DNA from: Paguma larvata
Lineage: Eukaryota > Chordata > Mammalia > Carnivora > Viverridae
Assembly (NCBI GenBank): GCA_030068075.1
Contig: CM057829.1
Location: forward strand, 90,180,889-90,244,888
Length of the DNA: 64,000 nucleotides
Direction: 5' to 3'
Both the position numbers and the translations under genes were made by a program. Below are positions 10,930 to 23,383 of this stretch, piece after piece. How positions within the stretch are numbered: position 1 is the first letter of the stretch; each line of letters opens with the position of its first letter. The notes below the pieces were generated by a model, which saw nothing but the letters and a program-made list of their open reading frames with translations, did no database searches and was not told the DNA's origin.

Positions 10930-13640
10930 AATTAATCTAAAATAGAAATAATGTCTTCATTATTGGCATCGATATTTAATAACTAATTGCATTTACTTCC
11001 ATTTCCTTCATATTAGTTTGGGTATTCTTTTGTTCTGAAACCCAGAATTCACAAAATATCAGACAGAAACATGAAGTGATGATAAATCTGTTGACCCTAC
11101 TCTTACTTCTTTCAAATTACTTACTTGGGTTGTGTTTAAAGCCTTTTTTTCAAAAGAGATTTGCTGAGAGTAAATAAACTAATTACATCTTCATTTCTGA
11201 CACTCTTCCTGGAAGTCCCCAGTGGGTAGGGGACTTGCCTTGTAGCAGGATGAAGACAGCTAGAGCTGTCTCATTTCTCAGGGAATTATGGTGGAGTAAA
11301 TCCTGACCTTCATTGTGTCTCCAAGTAAAAGTTGAGAAAATATATATGGTAGGAACTAGGGAGTGAATATATTCACCTTTTCTTTTAAGTCTTATTGAAG
11401 GTTCTCCTGCCATGCGGGAGGGAGGAGAAATTAGAGACCCGTAAGCAAGCATATTAAAGTCTTGGAAGGATTGTATATGTGACTCTTGTGTTTACATAAT
11501 AGGGACCAGATTAGGAAGAAATGAAGTACCTGCCTTTATACTCTGCACAACAGTTTGAGATTTGAGCTCGTGTAGTTTTGTTTCCTGAACTAACAGGACT
11601 GTTCCGTAGTATTTGGTGAACTACAGTCACTCCTTCCTTGTGGAAAAAAAAAAATGCACCTATTAACTGGTGGGGAAAATTATGACACGATTCTAATTGA
11701 TATCTTTTTTGTGTTCCTTTAGAATTCTTCATTATCCCTCTGCATTTCTGTACTGAAACCAAATACTCTTCAAACATGGCATTACACATTCTACTATAAT
11801 ATGGCTGATGGAAAACCAGATATACTTAAGCTTCCAAGCCAAAAGCTGTTCTTGCTAAATTGCTCGCAAGTTACTAATTAACTGATGACTTTACGATTAC
11901 AGAGAATAAATAGAAACTTTATTTTGAATTTTTTGTTTCATGTATTCAAGTTCACATATAATCTGGTTTATTGTTTTGATTTCTCTGCATATTGAATGAA
12001 ATAGACCCTGAAAGCTTTACGTGATGGAACACCAATGTATCCTAGCAGTCAGTTTAGATTAGTGATTAATATCATTACTGAAATACTCATCTGTCCAAGT
12101 TGATGTTTTCTTCATTTTTCATCAGCCAGCCCAGCTTTTCTAGAAATCTAAAAGAAATATCTCAGCAAATATTTTTGTAGCCATACCATTTCTCTTTTCT
12201 CCCAAATATTTTTTTTCTTTATTAATGGTTTTAAGTATGAATTATAGGTAATGGATTAATGTTAACATTAGGTTAAATAGCATACTTCTGTTTTTTAAAA
12301 CAAGGTTGGTATTTTAAAAGTATTGTTATATTTTTATTAGTATCTAAATTGGTTTTGATATTAGCCATGTTTGAAATAAATATTTAAACTAAGTTTTATA
12401 ATACATTTAGTTTATTGGCACAGTAAGGGGGTTATTTTCACCCAAGGAGATTGTCTCCCTCCCCCATCTGCATGTAACACACAATTTATTGTATGTGAGG
12501 CCTGATCCTATGTTTATTACAGGGATTTGCATAAGGCCTACAGGAAACCAACACCATTTTACTATGTTCCCATTGCAAGAAATAAAATGGTGCCTTTGAG
12601 TAAAACTGCTTCATCAGACACTAGGTTAGCATGCCAAGTTACAGCTATCAATGGTGAAACAGCAGCTGTGAAGGCTAGTTGGCATCAAAGCATATGAGTT
12701 GAAGACTTTCCTATGGGAAAGAAAGTGCTTCATTACACTTTATCTATACTAAGAACATTGGTTCTATCAAGCTGTCTGAAAATTAGACGATGATGGGTTT
12801 TATTACCTTAGCTCTGCCAGACTGAATTCAATAGTTAAAAAGTAAGTGATAACACCATTTGGGGAATTATAAGAAGTTATTAGAGTTTCAGTGTATTTAA
12901 ACTTCGAAAGAGCAGCGACTTTTATCTCAGCTTCTCTAAAATGTCTGAGGGACAAAACTTTAATCCCTCTCTAATTTTCAATATGTACCAATGAAGCTTT
13001 GGGACATTTTAATTGAAGAAAGAAGTTTTGTGTTTGACTGAAGTGTAAAATCTGAGAAACAATGTTTTAATTGCCTTGAAAGGCGAGTGCGAGAGGCTGT
13101 TGTCAGTCCAGGATACACTGTGGTTCTGTCTCTCTTTTGCCCTCCCTCCTCCACTCAGTGCAGGGACCACTCTTGCTGTTTTTCAAGTCAGCATGGTAGC
13201 TCAAACACCACGTTGCACCTCATGAATCTTAGCTGAGAGGGCCCCGCAGGGAGTGAGAAAACTCGAAAGTCAGTTAATATAGCAATGGAGAGTGGGCATG
13301 TCAAGTACTGCATTATGGATAATTGTTGTCACCGTAAGAGTTTATAGCTACTGGCTAGGCAACAATTTGAAAGGGGTTTGTAAAGACATATTTTTGGACA
13401 TAAAAATATAGGCTTAGATAAATATAAAACTTGTCATTTAAAACTTGTAGTGTTTTATTTCTTAGTTAAAAAAATTAAAATGAAAACTTCTCTTCTATAT
13501 AAGTGGCAACATAAAAGCATCATTCGGTATTTCTAAAACAAATGTACAAATAAACAAACCCAGCTTCTCTGCTTTGTAAATTATTTGAGGAAATTATTTT
13601 AATTGGCATTGTGGCTAAGAAAGATCTATTAATCATGCCT
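10930..13640. other. Intronic stretch with no gene seen
   Basis: About 2.7 kb with no clear repeat. Open frames at about 11.2-11.8 kb on the - strand have no recognisable domain and no splice context. The segment could hold regulatory DNA, but nothing in the sequence alone shows this. Confidence 0.45.
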
Positions 13641-13650
13641 CATGGGTTTT

Positions 13651-13676
13651 GTGTGTCCGTGTGTGTGTGTGTGTGT
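13651..13676. repeat. (GT)n microsatellite
   Basis: An almost pure GT run with one interruption (GTCCGT). Confidence 0.95.
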
Positions 13677-13679
13677 AAG

Positions 13680-15060
13680 GGAGTATCAACAAAACATATT
13701 ATCCTTTTAGATTGTCCATTAATTAAAGAGTGAATACTGAGAAACTTGTACTTAATACAGAATACCCTATGCCCTTGGCAGTTAATTTTCTTGATTTTTA
13801 ATGCACCATGGTCTTTTTTTGGGGGGAGGGAAACGGGAGGGTATTTTCTGTTGTTGCAAATACACTTTACACTAATTAGTGTCTTTGGTTAGCTGAATAT
13901 TCTTTCATTCATTTGTTTTCCTATCTCTTTTCCAAAAGTCCTAATAGCAAAAATACCACTTTGTTCTTTCATATTAAGAGCTGATTAAAGACACTATATG
14001 GTAGTTAAGTAGGTTTTCTCGTTATATCATAAAGCAAAACGAGGTTTTCTATTACTACTGCTGCCATCTTTGATGTATAGACTTTCATTTAAAGACAAAA
14101 CAGAACTGCTTTTCCCCCTTAGGAGCAAGCAAAATGTAGGATCCTCAGCTGTTCTGATAGTGAATTATCTTATTACTTCATCACTTCTATTCACCAATAG
14201 CAAACACAGCTCATAAGGCATCCTTTCTTTTTTATACCCTTTCTCTACCCCATCATAGATTGGAAAAAAAGACAAATAAACTTCAGGGCTTGTTAATAGG
14301 TGTTGATAATTGCAAAGTGAATATAATAGATTCCTCAAAAATATTGCTTTTCAAAAGCAATATTGACTAGATTAAACATTAATGCTAAATGTCTTCGTCA
14401 TAAAGAGGTCAGATTCTGAAATAATTCAGGTTCTTTTTGCTGGGATGTTATTGACTGCAACAGTGCCTAGAGTCGTTAAGTGTCTAATGCATACTGTTAA
14501 GCACTTTCGTTGACCTCCTGTATTCAGAGAAAGTCCTTAAAGAACTTTCCAGATGAGGGATGTGTCTGCATGTGTATACACATGCATGAGTGAGTGTGTC
14601 CCATAGGAATAAGATATGCTACCTTAATTGGAATTAAATTATGAATGATTACATGATTTATTTTTATTATACCAAGTTTCCATATTAAATCTGTTCTAGT
14701 AGAAGAATAGTTCAGGGTTGGCAATAAATTGTACTTTTATTTTTCCTGATAGCATTTGAATAGTACTTTTGATTATTATTAGCCTATTGTATATACCATA
14801 GCACTAGTGGAGTTCAGTGAAAAGATTTGATTGTCTCTAAAGGTAGGTGTTTCCTTTATTAAATATTGTAATTACAACTAATTAGAGGTTGCACAATAAA
14901 TTAGTTTGCTTTGTAGGTCCCTTGACTGTTTTCAGAACACTATGAGTTTATGCTTCATTTTAATTTATTAGAAAAACAATTAAATAAAGACCAAATAATT
15001 AGAAAGCAGCATTAATAATGGATATAACGATTGTTGAGCCAATACAATGCAGTTTAACAA
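13680..15060. other. Intronic stretch with no gene seen
   Basis: AT-rich intronic DNA. It contains a G-rich patch near 13822-13842 and the palindrome listed at 14340-14364. No gene is supported. Confidence 0.45.
14340..14364. repeat. Perfect 12-bp palindrome
   Basis: AATATTGCTTTT and AAAAGCAATATT are exact reverse complements around a single C, which permits a tight hairpin or cruciform. No function is known to me. Confidence 0.9.
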
Positions 15061-15067
15061 AATGATT

Positions 15068-15225
15068 AAATGCATAAACTAGGTTGTGTCTTGAAATCCT
15101 GTATCTGCCACTCATTAGGGATTTACCTAACCTAGGGCTTCTGTCTTTCTATAGGTAAACTAGGGGCTTAATTACATGTCTTATGGAATGTTTACATAAA
15201 GCACTAAGTATGTAATAAACTTCAG
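15068..15225 (-). repeat. MIR SINE relic
   Basis: GTATCTGCCACTCATTAGG, AACCTAGGGCTTCTGTCTTT, TAGGTAAACTAGGGGC and ATAAAGCACTAAGTATGTA are the antisense MIR motifs in the right order. Confidence 0.65.
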
Positions 15226-15501
15226 TATGTATTTACTGCTATTCTTATTTTAAGGAGCTTAATACTTGAACTGTTAGACTCTGTAGCAGATGAAATTATT
15301 TCCCTCAAAATGAGTGCTGCATTCCTGGAAATACATCCAGTTTACCTATGCTTAATGCCAAAAGCGGATGCTCAATTACATTTATGTTTGATTTGTGATT
15401 TGATCCGTATTGTAGATTACTAAAAACTATTCTAGATTACTCTCTTGCACTGCTGAAAAGATAAAATGCATCACGAATCCAGTTCCATCCATACATCCAA
15501 T

Positions 15502-15556
15502 TTTAATTAATGATCTTCTATTAATGGTTGTTTAATTAATGGTCTTTTTATTAATG
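15502..15556. repeat. Imperfect AT-rich tandem duplication
   Basis: Two related units beginning TTAATTAATGATCTT and TTAATTAATGGTCTT lie next to each other with a period near 29 bp. Confidence 0.6.
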
Positions 15557-15955
15557 TGTGAGATTTGCTTTGACAAACAATTCATGCTCAGATTAATGCT
15601 TAAATCGAAGAAAAACTCCTGTTTTTAATTGCTCTTCCTTTCCATAAATAATAACCATTGTAATTTTAGCAAGTTTATTTTTCTCTTATAAAAATAATGC
15701 ATATGACTCAGGAGAACTGTAGAATTTAGGAAAACAAAGGAAAAAATGTCAAAGTCCAGCCTACAAAGAAAAATCCTAATATCCTATAAAAAAAGCCTCC
15801 AGTATTTTCTCAATGTATTTTGATCTCGTTGTGTTTCTCTCGTTTCACTGTTAAAGGACTTTTAGCCTGTATATAGCTTTACATACCCCATATTTCAACT
15901 GAGCACAGGTACTGACGCTCTTTTCAGGAATATGCTTTAAAAATTCACTATCAGC

Positions 15956-15984
15956 GTGCTCCCTTCAGCAGCACATATACTGAG
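15956..15984 (+). pseudogene. U6 snRNA 5'-fragment retropseudogene
   Basis: The sequence GTGCTCCCTTCAGCAGCACA followed by TATACT matches the first 26 nucleotides of spliceosomal U6 RNA with two substitutions; the rest of the ~106-nt gene is missing. It is bracketed by a 12-bp direct repeat with one mismatch: ATTCACTATCAG at 15943-15954 and ATTCATTATCAG at 15985-15996. I read this as a target-site duplication from LINE-1-driven retroposition of a truncated U6 copy. No upstream U6 promoter elements accompany it, so it should be silent. Confidence 0.75.
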
Positions 15985-16119
15985 ATTCATTATCAGTAAA
16001 AGAGGGTTATAAGAATGTGCTATGACACTTTCGGAAATACTTTTTTTTCTTGAGATAAAGTCTAAAACAAAAAGCCACTTGCTAATTTCCAAACCCATTC
16101 ACCTAGTCATTGCAAACGT

Positions 16120-16312
16120 TTTTTTTTTTTTTTTAATGTTTATTTTATTTTTGAGAGAGAGAGAAGCAGAGCATAAGCAGGGGAGGGGCAGAGAGAGAGA
16201 GAGAGAGAAACAAAATCTAAAGCAGGCTACACAGGGCTCTAACTCACGAACCATGAAATCGTGACCTGAGTCAAAGTCGGACACTTAACCGACTGAGCCA
16301 CCAAGGCACCCC
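16120..16312 (-). mobile_element. Carnivore SINE (SINEC), internally shortened
   Basis: The T-run at 16119-16134 is the antisense A-tail. The element then reads through AATGTTTATTTTATTTTTGA, a GA-rich middle and the head GTTAAGTGTCCGACTTTGAC / GGTGGCTCAGTCG on the - strand. About 30 bases of the centre are missing compared with complete copies. The flanks TGCAAACGTTT and TGCAATCTTT may be a decayed target duplication. Confidence 0.9.
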
Positions 16313-17299
16313 TGCAATCTTTCAAAATATGTATATATGTAAAAACACAAGTATAGCAAAGAAATCATTTCTATCTTAAATACCTAAGATACCAATTGAG
16401 ATATTCATTTTCAATGTTTGTTGCATTAAAATATCAGAAATTTAATGCCTTCAGATATTAAATTTAATAAATGTTTTTAATTAAACCTTGAAGGAAAATT
16501 GGCAGAGAGATGGTTTTAAGGTTACCTGTTTAGGCTTTCTAATATAGTTTTTTCTAGAAATATATAGGAGTAGTCATTAACCTTTTTCCATTGAGCTATA
16601 TTAACATATATTAAGAAGAATGATTATCTTTTTTTTTTCTACATTAGCTGTAGTTTATTCAGTCTGTAATGTCTATAAATGAGAAAGAACACATCTTGGT
16701 TGTACTGTCACAAAGAGTTGACATTGAATGCATTTAGGCTGGAATTCAGTTTCTCAGTTATACCAGGATGCCCAAGATACTCTAGGATTAGGGGTCTCTT
16801 ATGTTAAGTCATATTCTTTAGGTATTCATATACAGATATTTTTTATTATATCCACCTTTTCTCCCAACACTAGAAGAAAATAACCCAGCCTAACCCCAAC
16901 AAATATAATTTAGTGGAGTAAATTAGGAATCCATATTGTCAAGTGTGGGGGTGATCTGGCTGTGACATGTCACCCCATTGATCCCCGGGATTGATTCAGC
17001 TGATTTGGCTGGCTAGGTGGCTATCTCGCTCCCTTACCATCCTTCTCACTCTTCCTTATTAGCAGTTGTTTCTTTCCAAATCTCAGGCCTAATTGTATTA
17101 TCCCTGCTATATCTTGAAAATAGAGTGCAGTGATTTACTGTTACTAGCTTAAGAAACACTTGAGCATTTTGCCTGTGATTCTTTGAATTTGGGAATACTC
17201 TTAACAGTATCAATATTAGTAGTTTGCTACAAAACTCTTCAAAGAAATTTCACTATCTCAGGCTAAGCAATAGGACTGAGTTTTGTTCTGTTATGGCTT

Positions 17300-17620
17300 T
17301 TAATAAAATGTGAATGGCTGTTAAATACATGAAATGTGGTTAGTGCAACTGAGGAATAAAATTTCTTTTTTAAAATTGAAGTAGAGTTGATATACAATAT
17401 TACATTAGATTCAGGTATACATGGTGATTAGTCCATACATCATGCTGTGCTCTCCACAAGCCCAGCTACCATCTGTCACCACACAACACTATTACAACAC
17501 CATTGACTATATTCCCTATGCTTCACCTTTCATCCCCATTAGCTATTAATTCCATAACTGGAATGGAATTTTAAATTTTATCTAATTTTAATCTATTTAA
17601 TTAGGAAAATTTGAACCTGA
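17300..17620. mobile_element. hAT-type DNA transposon relic split by a LINE-1
   Basis: ATGAAATGTGGTTAGTGCAA and CTGAGGAATAAAATTT on the left, and GGAATTTTAAATTTTATCTA plus ATTTTAATCTATTTAATTAG on the right, are consecutive parts of one mammalian hAT MITE. The 17365-17559 LINE-1 piece separates them. Outer ends are approximate. Confidence 0.55.
17365..17559 (-). mobile_element. 5'-truncated LINE-1 3' end, nested insertion
   Basis: The segment is the antisense reading of a carnivore LINE-1 3' UTR (AATTGAAGTAGAGTTGATAT, CATGCTGTGCTCTCCACAAG, TATTCCCTATGCTTCACC). It starts with a T-run, the antisense poly-A. It is flanked by near-identical 12-mers, GGAATAAAATTT (17353-17364) and GGAATGGAATTT (17560-17571), as expected for a target-site duplication within the hAT relic. 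Confidence 0.8.
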
Positions 17621-18294
17621 GGCAGTGTAAGACATTTTTCCATTAAACACAAAATTATATATTTATTTTAAATTTTGTGTCATGTTAGTTGTTGTATTGT
17701 AGAGCATGTGATCAGTTCCTGTGTCATTTTTAGTATTACTCCTAAACAACTTATTGATAGCAGTGGAAATGGACTGATTCAGTTCAAATAATTTCTTCTG
17801 TGTACTGAAGTAACATTAAAATGTGTTTGTTTAGCAGTCTATACATATGACATAAGTTACAATTGTAACTAAGTAAGCCATACTGGCAATTAAAATGAAA
17901 TATATACTATTATTTTAAGCACAGTATAATTAAATTATTTTTCTAGTTTAAAAAGTACATATGGGCAATTTTTCAAATTTAAAATGAAGGTATGCTATTG
18001 AAGCAGAATTGAGTGGAAACGGAGAAGCTAATCCAACAGGAATAGTAAAGAATAAGAGTCTGGGTGAAGACATGTTACAGATTTCACCATAAATGGCATT
18101 TGCAACTTACTGAGGCAAAGCTAAGTGGAAAAGCTGTTTGTTGCATAAAAGAATTTTTAACAATAATAAAGTCGTTATCAAGAAATATTCTCAGAAAAGC
18201 ATAGTAAATTTGATAGACAATTTTTCCTAACAGTAATAAGATTATCAATGAAATTAGTTGCCTGAGATCAGAGTCAAATGTTCCAAGAATTTAA

Positions 18295-18835
18295 AAATCA
18301 TTGTTAGATGTTTATAGGAGGATTACCAACAATAGCCAAATTTGGAAAGAACCCAAATGTCCATCGATTGATGAATGGATAAAGATGTGTTATATAGACT
18401 CAATGCAATATTACTGAGCCATCAAAAAAAGAATGAAATCTTGCCATTTGCAAGGACATGGATGGAGCTAGAGTGCATTATACTAAGTGAAATAAGTCAG
18501 TCAGAGAAAGAAATATACCATATGATTTCACTAATATGTGGAAGTTAAGAAACAAAACGGATGAACATAGGGGAAGGGGGATAAAGAGAGGGAGGCAAAA
18601 CATAAGATGCTTTTAACTATAGAGAACAAAATGAAGATTGATGGAGAGGAGGCAGGTGGGGGACAGGCTAAATAGGTGATGAGTATTAAGGAGGGCACTT
18701 ATGTGATCACTGGGTGTTATATGCAAGCGATAAATCACTAAATTCTACTCCTGAAACCAATATTACATGATCTGTCAACCAACTAGAATTTGAATAAAAC
18801 TTTAAAAAATAATTTAAAAAGAAAAGATTTTTAAC
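18295..18835 (+). mobile_element. LINE-1 3' end, sense strand
   Basis: Typical sense L1 wording is visible: AACCCAAATGTCCATCGATT, GATGAATGGATAAAGATGTG, CAAGGACATGGATGGAGCTA, AAGTGAAATAAGTCAGTCAG, ATTTCACTAATATGTGGAAG. A carnivore-type 3' UTR follows (ATGAGTATTAAGGAGGGCAC, ATGTGATCACTGGGTGTTAT), then an A-rich tail. Only the last ~540 bp are present, so the copy is strongly 5'-truncated. Confidence 0.88.
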
Positions 18836-18839
18836 AGGA

Positions 18840-20570
18840 TCTGAACTTACATCTTTGGACTGCTATTGAATAACATGAATTATTAAACAAAGAAAAACTA
18901 TTTAGATGGGAAGATGATAAAAGATATTATTTCAATTGTGGAAATGTTAGAAAATTATGGAGAAATGATTGAAAGGAATATTTTACAACTAGTAAAAGAT
19001 CTTCAATTAAGCCACCAAACAATTGCTCCTAGTATAAAAGGACTTTCTAACAATAGTAAATAGCTGTTGATTTAAATTTTTAAAAATTGCAAGTACTTTT
19101 TGTAGATGTACATGAATTATGCAATGTAAGAGACACTGTTTAATTACTACTTTGGATGCTTTTTTTCTCAAAGGACTTCCAAATTCAGGAAGAAATGTCA
19201 AGTCTCAAACTAAAAAAAAAGAACTAGTGACAGATATTTTTGAATTTTTTATAGCTATCAAATAAGAATTTCAGCTAATAATAAGAATTTAGTTTCTTTC
19301 ATGCCGATTGATATACCAGCTATGTTAACTAAAGCAACCTTGATTTATTAGAATTTTAAAACAAAAGAGTGATGTTTTCCTTATGGTTTACTTTGTGATA
19401 CTAAAAATTTCTGTGCTTAGTTTTTTTGAAGCAGATTCTATGACAAGTGTTATGGCACAGTTTAATATCTTTTAACATACATGCTTAGATGCTAGAAGAC
19501 AACTGCTTAGATGCTAGAAGACAACTGTTTGGTTACTTAGTGATGATTCTGCAGTTTGTTTTTGTTGTTGTTGTTGTTGCTGTGTTTTTGCCAATGTTCT
19601 TTGAATCATGGTCATTATACAAAATTTACTTAACTGTTAACGCTACTCAAAATTCTCATAAAATTAAAAAAATGATTGCCAGTTTTTCAATAGTCAAAGA
19701 TTATGATATGGTAGTATGTTTTAGGTTTTTTCACTAATGTCTCACATTGTGAAAACAAACTTAAATTCCTGACCTGTTTCACTTTATGAGTTTCCACCTG
19801 TTTTATAAATCTTAGTCTACATTACATTGGGACTGAAAAATATATTCCTACATTTTTCTTCTGTCGCCTGTGATAAGTCATTTTCAGAAATGTTTTTTTT
19901 TTTTCCTTCGAGTTATCAAGATAACACTTCTTTCTATATTAATTGATCCTACTTTGACAGTTTTAGGTTTTTCTCAATCTAAGTGAGAAGAAGTTGATGG
20001 AGATTTGCTCTTGACCATAAACCAGTTGAGTAAATCTCTGTATCCACTACAGCTTGAAAGCAGGATTGCATGAATAGTTTGTAGTCCAATTCTCAGTATC
20101 CAAAAGTCTTTTGTTTGTCTGTTTTCTTTTTTTTCCCTACAAAGTTCTCCTGCTATCAGAGTCTCTAGCTTTCTGGCACTCTGAACAGAGAAGTACATTT
20201 GCTTCTGCTTTTCTCTTCTGCCTAACATTTCTATGACAAATGAGGATTACTCAATCGCCCCACCCCTCCCACCCCAGTCTCCTAAAATAATTCCCTCTTG
20301 CCCAGTTATTTTCTAGCATTTCTAGCACCTAAATTAATACACAAGTCCGGACAATAGTGAGAACCAGGAAACATACTCTACCTCTCACAATTAGTATCTA
20401 CGAAAACAAAGAATGGCCACTAAGTTTATTGGACAAAGTGAATTTACAAGGAGCATAGGTGGAAACAGTGGTGTGCCTATGTCCTTTCAACTTGGCGGTA
20501 CCATTTTATTCTACTAACGGTGGGTCATTGATTTATTTTTAATACAGTTGAAGCATCATTATAGTTAAAA
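18840..20570. other. Intronic stretch with no gene seen
   Basis: AT-rich intronic DNA. It has a 22-bp perfect tandem duplication at 19483-19526 and a short TTG run near 19560-19580. No coding or RNA gene is supported. Confidence 0.45.
19483..19526. repeat. Perfect 22-bp tandem duplication
   Basis: The unit starting GCTTAGATGCTAGAAGACAA occurs twice back to back with no mismatch, indicating a recent slippage-type duplication. Confidence 0.95.
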
Positions 20571-20583
20571 GAAATTTCTCTCA

Positions 20584-20744
20584 GGGGCGCCTGGGTTGCT
20601 CAGCTGGTTGAGCGTCCAGCTCTAGGTTTCAGTTTAGGTCATGATCCCAGGGTCATGGGATTGAGCCCCATATCAGGCTTGCTGAGCATGGAGTTTGCTT
20701 GAGATTCTCTCTCTCTCTCCCTCTGCCCCTCTACCCAGCTCATG

Positions 20745-20778
<34 letters not shown>

Positions 20779-20841
20779 TTCACTAAAATAAAAAAACAAA
20801 AAAACAAAAGACATTGAAAATTTAAAAAAAAAAAAAAAAAG
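20584..20841 (+). mobile_element. Carnivore SINE (older SINEC subtype)
   Basis: The head GGGGCGCCTGGGTTGCTCAG is followed by TCATGATCCCAGGGTCATGG, which resembles the caniform/ancestral body rather than the felid one. A long CT stretch (about 20708-20780) and an A-rich tail follow. Flanks AAAGAAATTTCTCTCA and AAAGGAAATTCTCTCA form a near-perfect target-site duplication. Confidence 0.92.
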
Positions 20842-21279
20842 GAAAGGAAATTCTCTCAAACTTCAGCAATAAGATGTCTATCTGTGTTAATTTTCCATGC
20901 TGTGAAGAGCCATCTTTGGCTCTTCATATGTATCTTACCATATGAACATTTTGTAGTGTAATGTTACTAGAGAAATCATTGGGTATAGTTATTCAAATGC
21001 TTTTTAAAACTGGAAATCCATAATCCTTATTTACTTTTAAATGTACTCTGTATATATATGAAACTGCCTTCTAAACCTTCTGCATTTATATCCATTCTTC
21101 TTTTAACATGATGGATATAAGACATTTAAAAGATGCTATAATTAACATGTTATTATTATGGTATAATTAACACCCTGACATATATGTTACATGTTATGGT
21201 GTAATTAACATTATAATGAATAATACTATAATAGTACTTGAAAACTTCTAAAAGTGGAGATCTTATATGTTCTTACCAC

Positions 21280-22965
21280 ACTTTTTGGATATGATAAATA
21301 GTGCTGCTATGAATATTATACACATGTTTTTGAATGGACATGTGTTTTCTTATTTCTTGGGTACATATCTAGAAACAGAATTGCTGAATCATGATAACTC
21401 TATGACTAACCGAGGAATTCCTAGACAAATTTCCAAATCGATGCACGACTTAACATTACCATCAACAGTGTACAGAGGATTCTAATTTTCTTCACATCTT
21501 CACCAATGCTTTTTATCTTTTTGATCGTAACCATTCTGTTGAGAATGAAGTGGGTGTCTCATTGTGGTTTTGATTTGTATTTCTCTGATGCTAATGATAT
21601 TGTGGATTTTTATATGTGCTTGTCAGCCATCTGTATATCTTTGGAGAAATAACTAGTCAGATTTTTCACTCAATTTTAAATTGGATTATTTATCTTTTCA
21701 TAGAATTTTGAGAGTTCTTTACACTTTTTAGATATAAATACCCCATCAGAAATTAGCTATGTAAATGCTTTCTTTCATTCTTGGCTTTTCTTTCAACTAT
21801 CTTAATTATGCCCATTGATGCACAAAAATTTTTAATTTTGATGAAATCTGGTTATATATTTTATATCTTTAGTTGCTTGTGATGGAGTATAACATCTAAG
21901 GAGACTTTTCTTAACCTAAGATTCTAAAGATTTACTACTACATTTTCTTCTTAGGCTTTTACACGTTTAGCTCTTACATTTAAATTTGTGATCCACCTTG
22001 TGTTAATTATTGCGTATGATGTGAAAAACAGGGACAACTTATTCCTTTCCCTGTCAGTGTCCAGGTGTCTCAGTACCATTTGTTGAAAACGCTCTTCTTC
22101 CCCCATTGCATAGATTTGACACTCTTGTGAAAAGCCAAATGGCCGTAGACATTAGGGTTTAGTTTTAGAATCTTAAGTCTATTCCATTATCTATAAATAT
22201 ATCCTTATCTATATACACATTCTTTAATGTAGTAAGCTTTGAAATTAGGAAATGTGAATCCATTAATTTTTTTTTCTTTTTAAGATTGTTTTGACTATTC
22301 GGGGCCTGTTGTATTTCTATATGCGTTATAGGATAACTGGTCAATTTCTGCAAAAAGCTAGGTGGAACATTAATAGAGATTGAATTAAATTTGTATCTAT
22401 TTGGGAATAATTTTTATCTTAACAATGTTAAGTCTTCTGATCCTTGAACATAGAATGCTTTTCCATTTATTTAGGGCTTTAATTTCAGCAGTATTTTAAT
22501 ATATAAATGTGCTTCTTTTAAAAATGTATTCCTCTGTATTTTATTCTTTTTAATGCTATTATAAATAGAATTGTTTTTATGATTTTACTTTCTGATTTTT
22601 CATTGCTAGTTTGCAGAAATATAATTGATTTTTGGGTATTGATCTGATATACTGCAACTTGCCTAAACTCATTTATTAGTTCTAATAGTTTTTAGATCTC
22701 TTTGAATCTTCTCATATAAGATTATGTCATCAAAAAACGAGATAGTTTTAATTCTTCTTTTCCAAGCCAAATGTCTTTCGTTTCTCTTTCTTGCATTATT
22801 GCCCTGATAATACAGGAAATTCCAGTATAATGTTAACCAGAAGTGGTAAGAATATGCATTTTATCTTGTTTCTGATCTTAGTGAGAAAACATTCAGTCTT
22901 TCACTATTATTGTGATATTAGGTGTAGTTTTTTTTTATAGCTGTCCCATATCAGAAGGAAGACAA
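21280..22965 (-). mobile_element. LINE-1, antisense, part 1 of an interrupted copy
   Basis: The + strand reads the antisense of an L1 3' UTR and ORF2 C-terminal half: ACAGTGTACAGAGGATTCTA, CTCATTGTGGTTTTGATTTG, ATTTCTCTGATGCTAATGAT, TTTATTTAGGGCTTTAATTT, then the segment near ORF2's reverse transcriptase. It is heavily mutated, with no long ORF, so it is a dead element. It resumes after an inserted repeat. Confidence 0.82.
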
Positions 22966-22967
22966 TC

Positions 22968-23380
22968 TACAATAGTTAATTTTATGTTTCAAGTTGACTG
23001 GGAAACTGGGTGCCCAGATTTCTGGTTACATATTATTTCTGGGTGTGTCTGTGAAGATGTTTCTGGAAGAGATTATTATTTAATTGGGGGACTGAGTGAA
23101 GCAATCACCTTCCCCGCTATGTGTAGATATAATCCAGTCTCTTGGGGGCCCAAATAAAGCAAAAAGGCAGAAGAAGTTAGAATTCTGCTTCTGCGTGCAT
23201 ACTTGAGCTGAGACATTTTTCCTTTGCCTTCAGATTAGGATTTACATCATCAGCCCCACCTCGTTCTCAGACCTTCAGACTCAGACTGAATTATACCACT
23301 GGCTTTCAGGGGTCTCCAGCTTGCAGATGGCAGATCATAAGAGTTCTCAGCATCCATAACCATGTGTGCCTATATATTTT
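22968..23380 (+). mobile_element. LTR-like interspersed repeat inserted into the LINE-1
   Basis: GTTAATTTTATGTTTCAAGT, TGACTGGGAAACTGGGTGCC, TTTCTGGGTGTGTCTGTGAA, GGGCCCAAATAAAGCAAAAA, CAGCTTGCAGATGGCAGATC and TCTCAGCATCCATAACCATG make up a widespread mammalian repeat. I recognise the wording but not the family name with certainty. The LINE-1 sequence continues on both sides, so this inserted later. Edges are approximate. Confidence 0.6.
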
Positions 23381-23383
23381 TTT

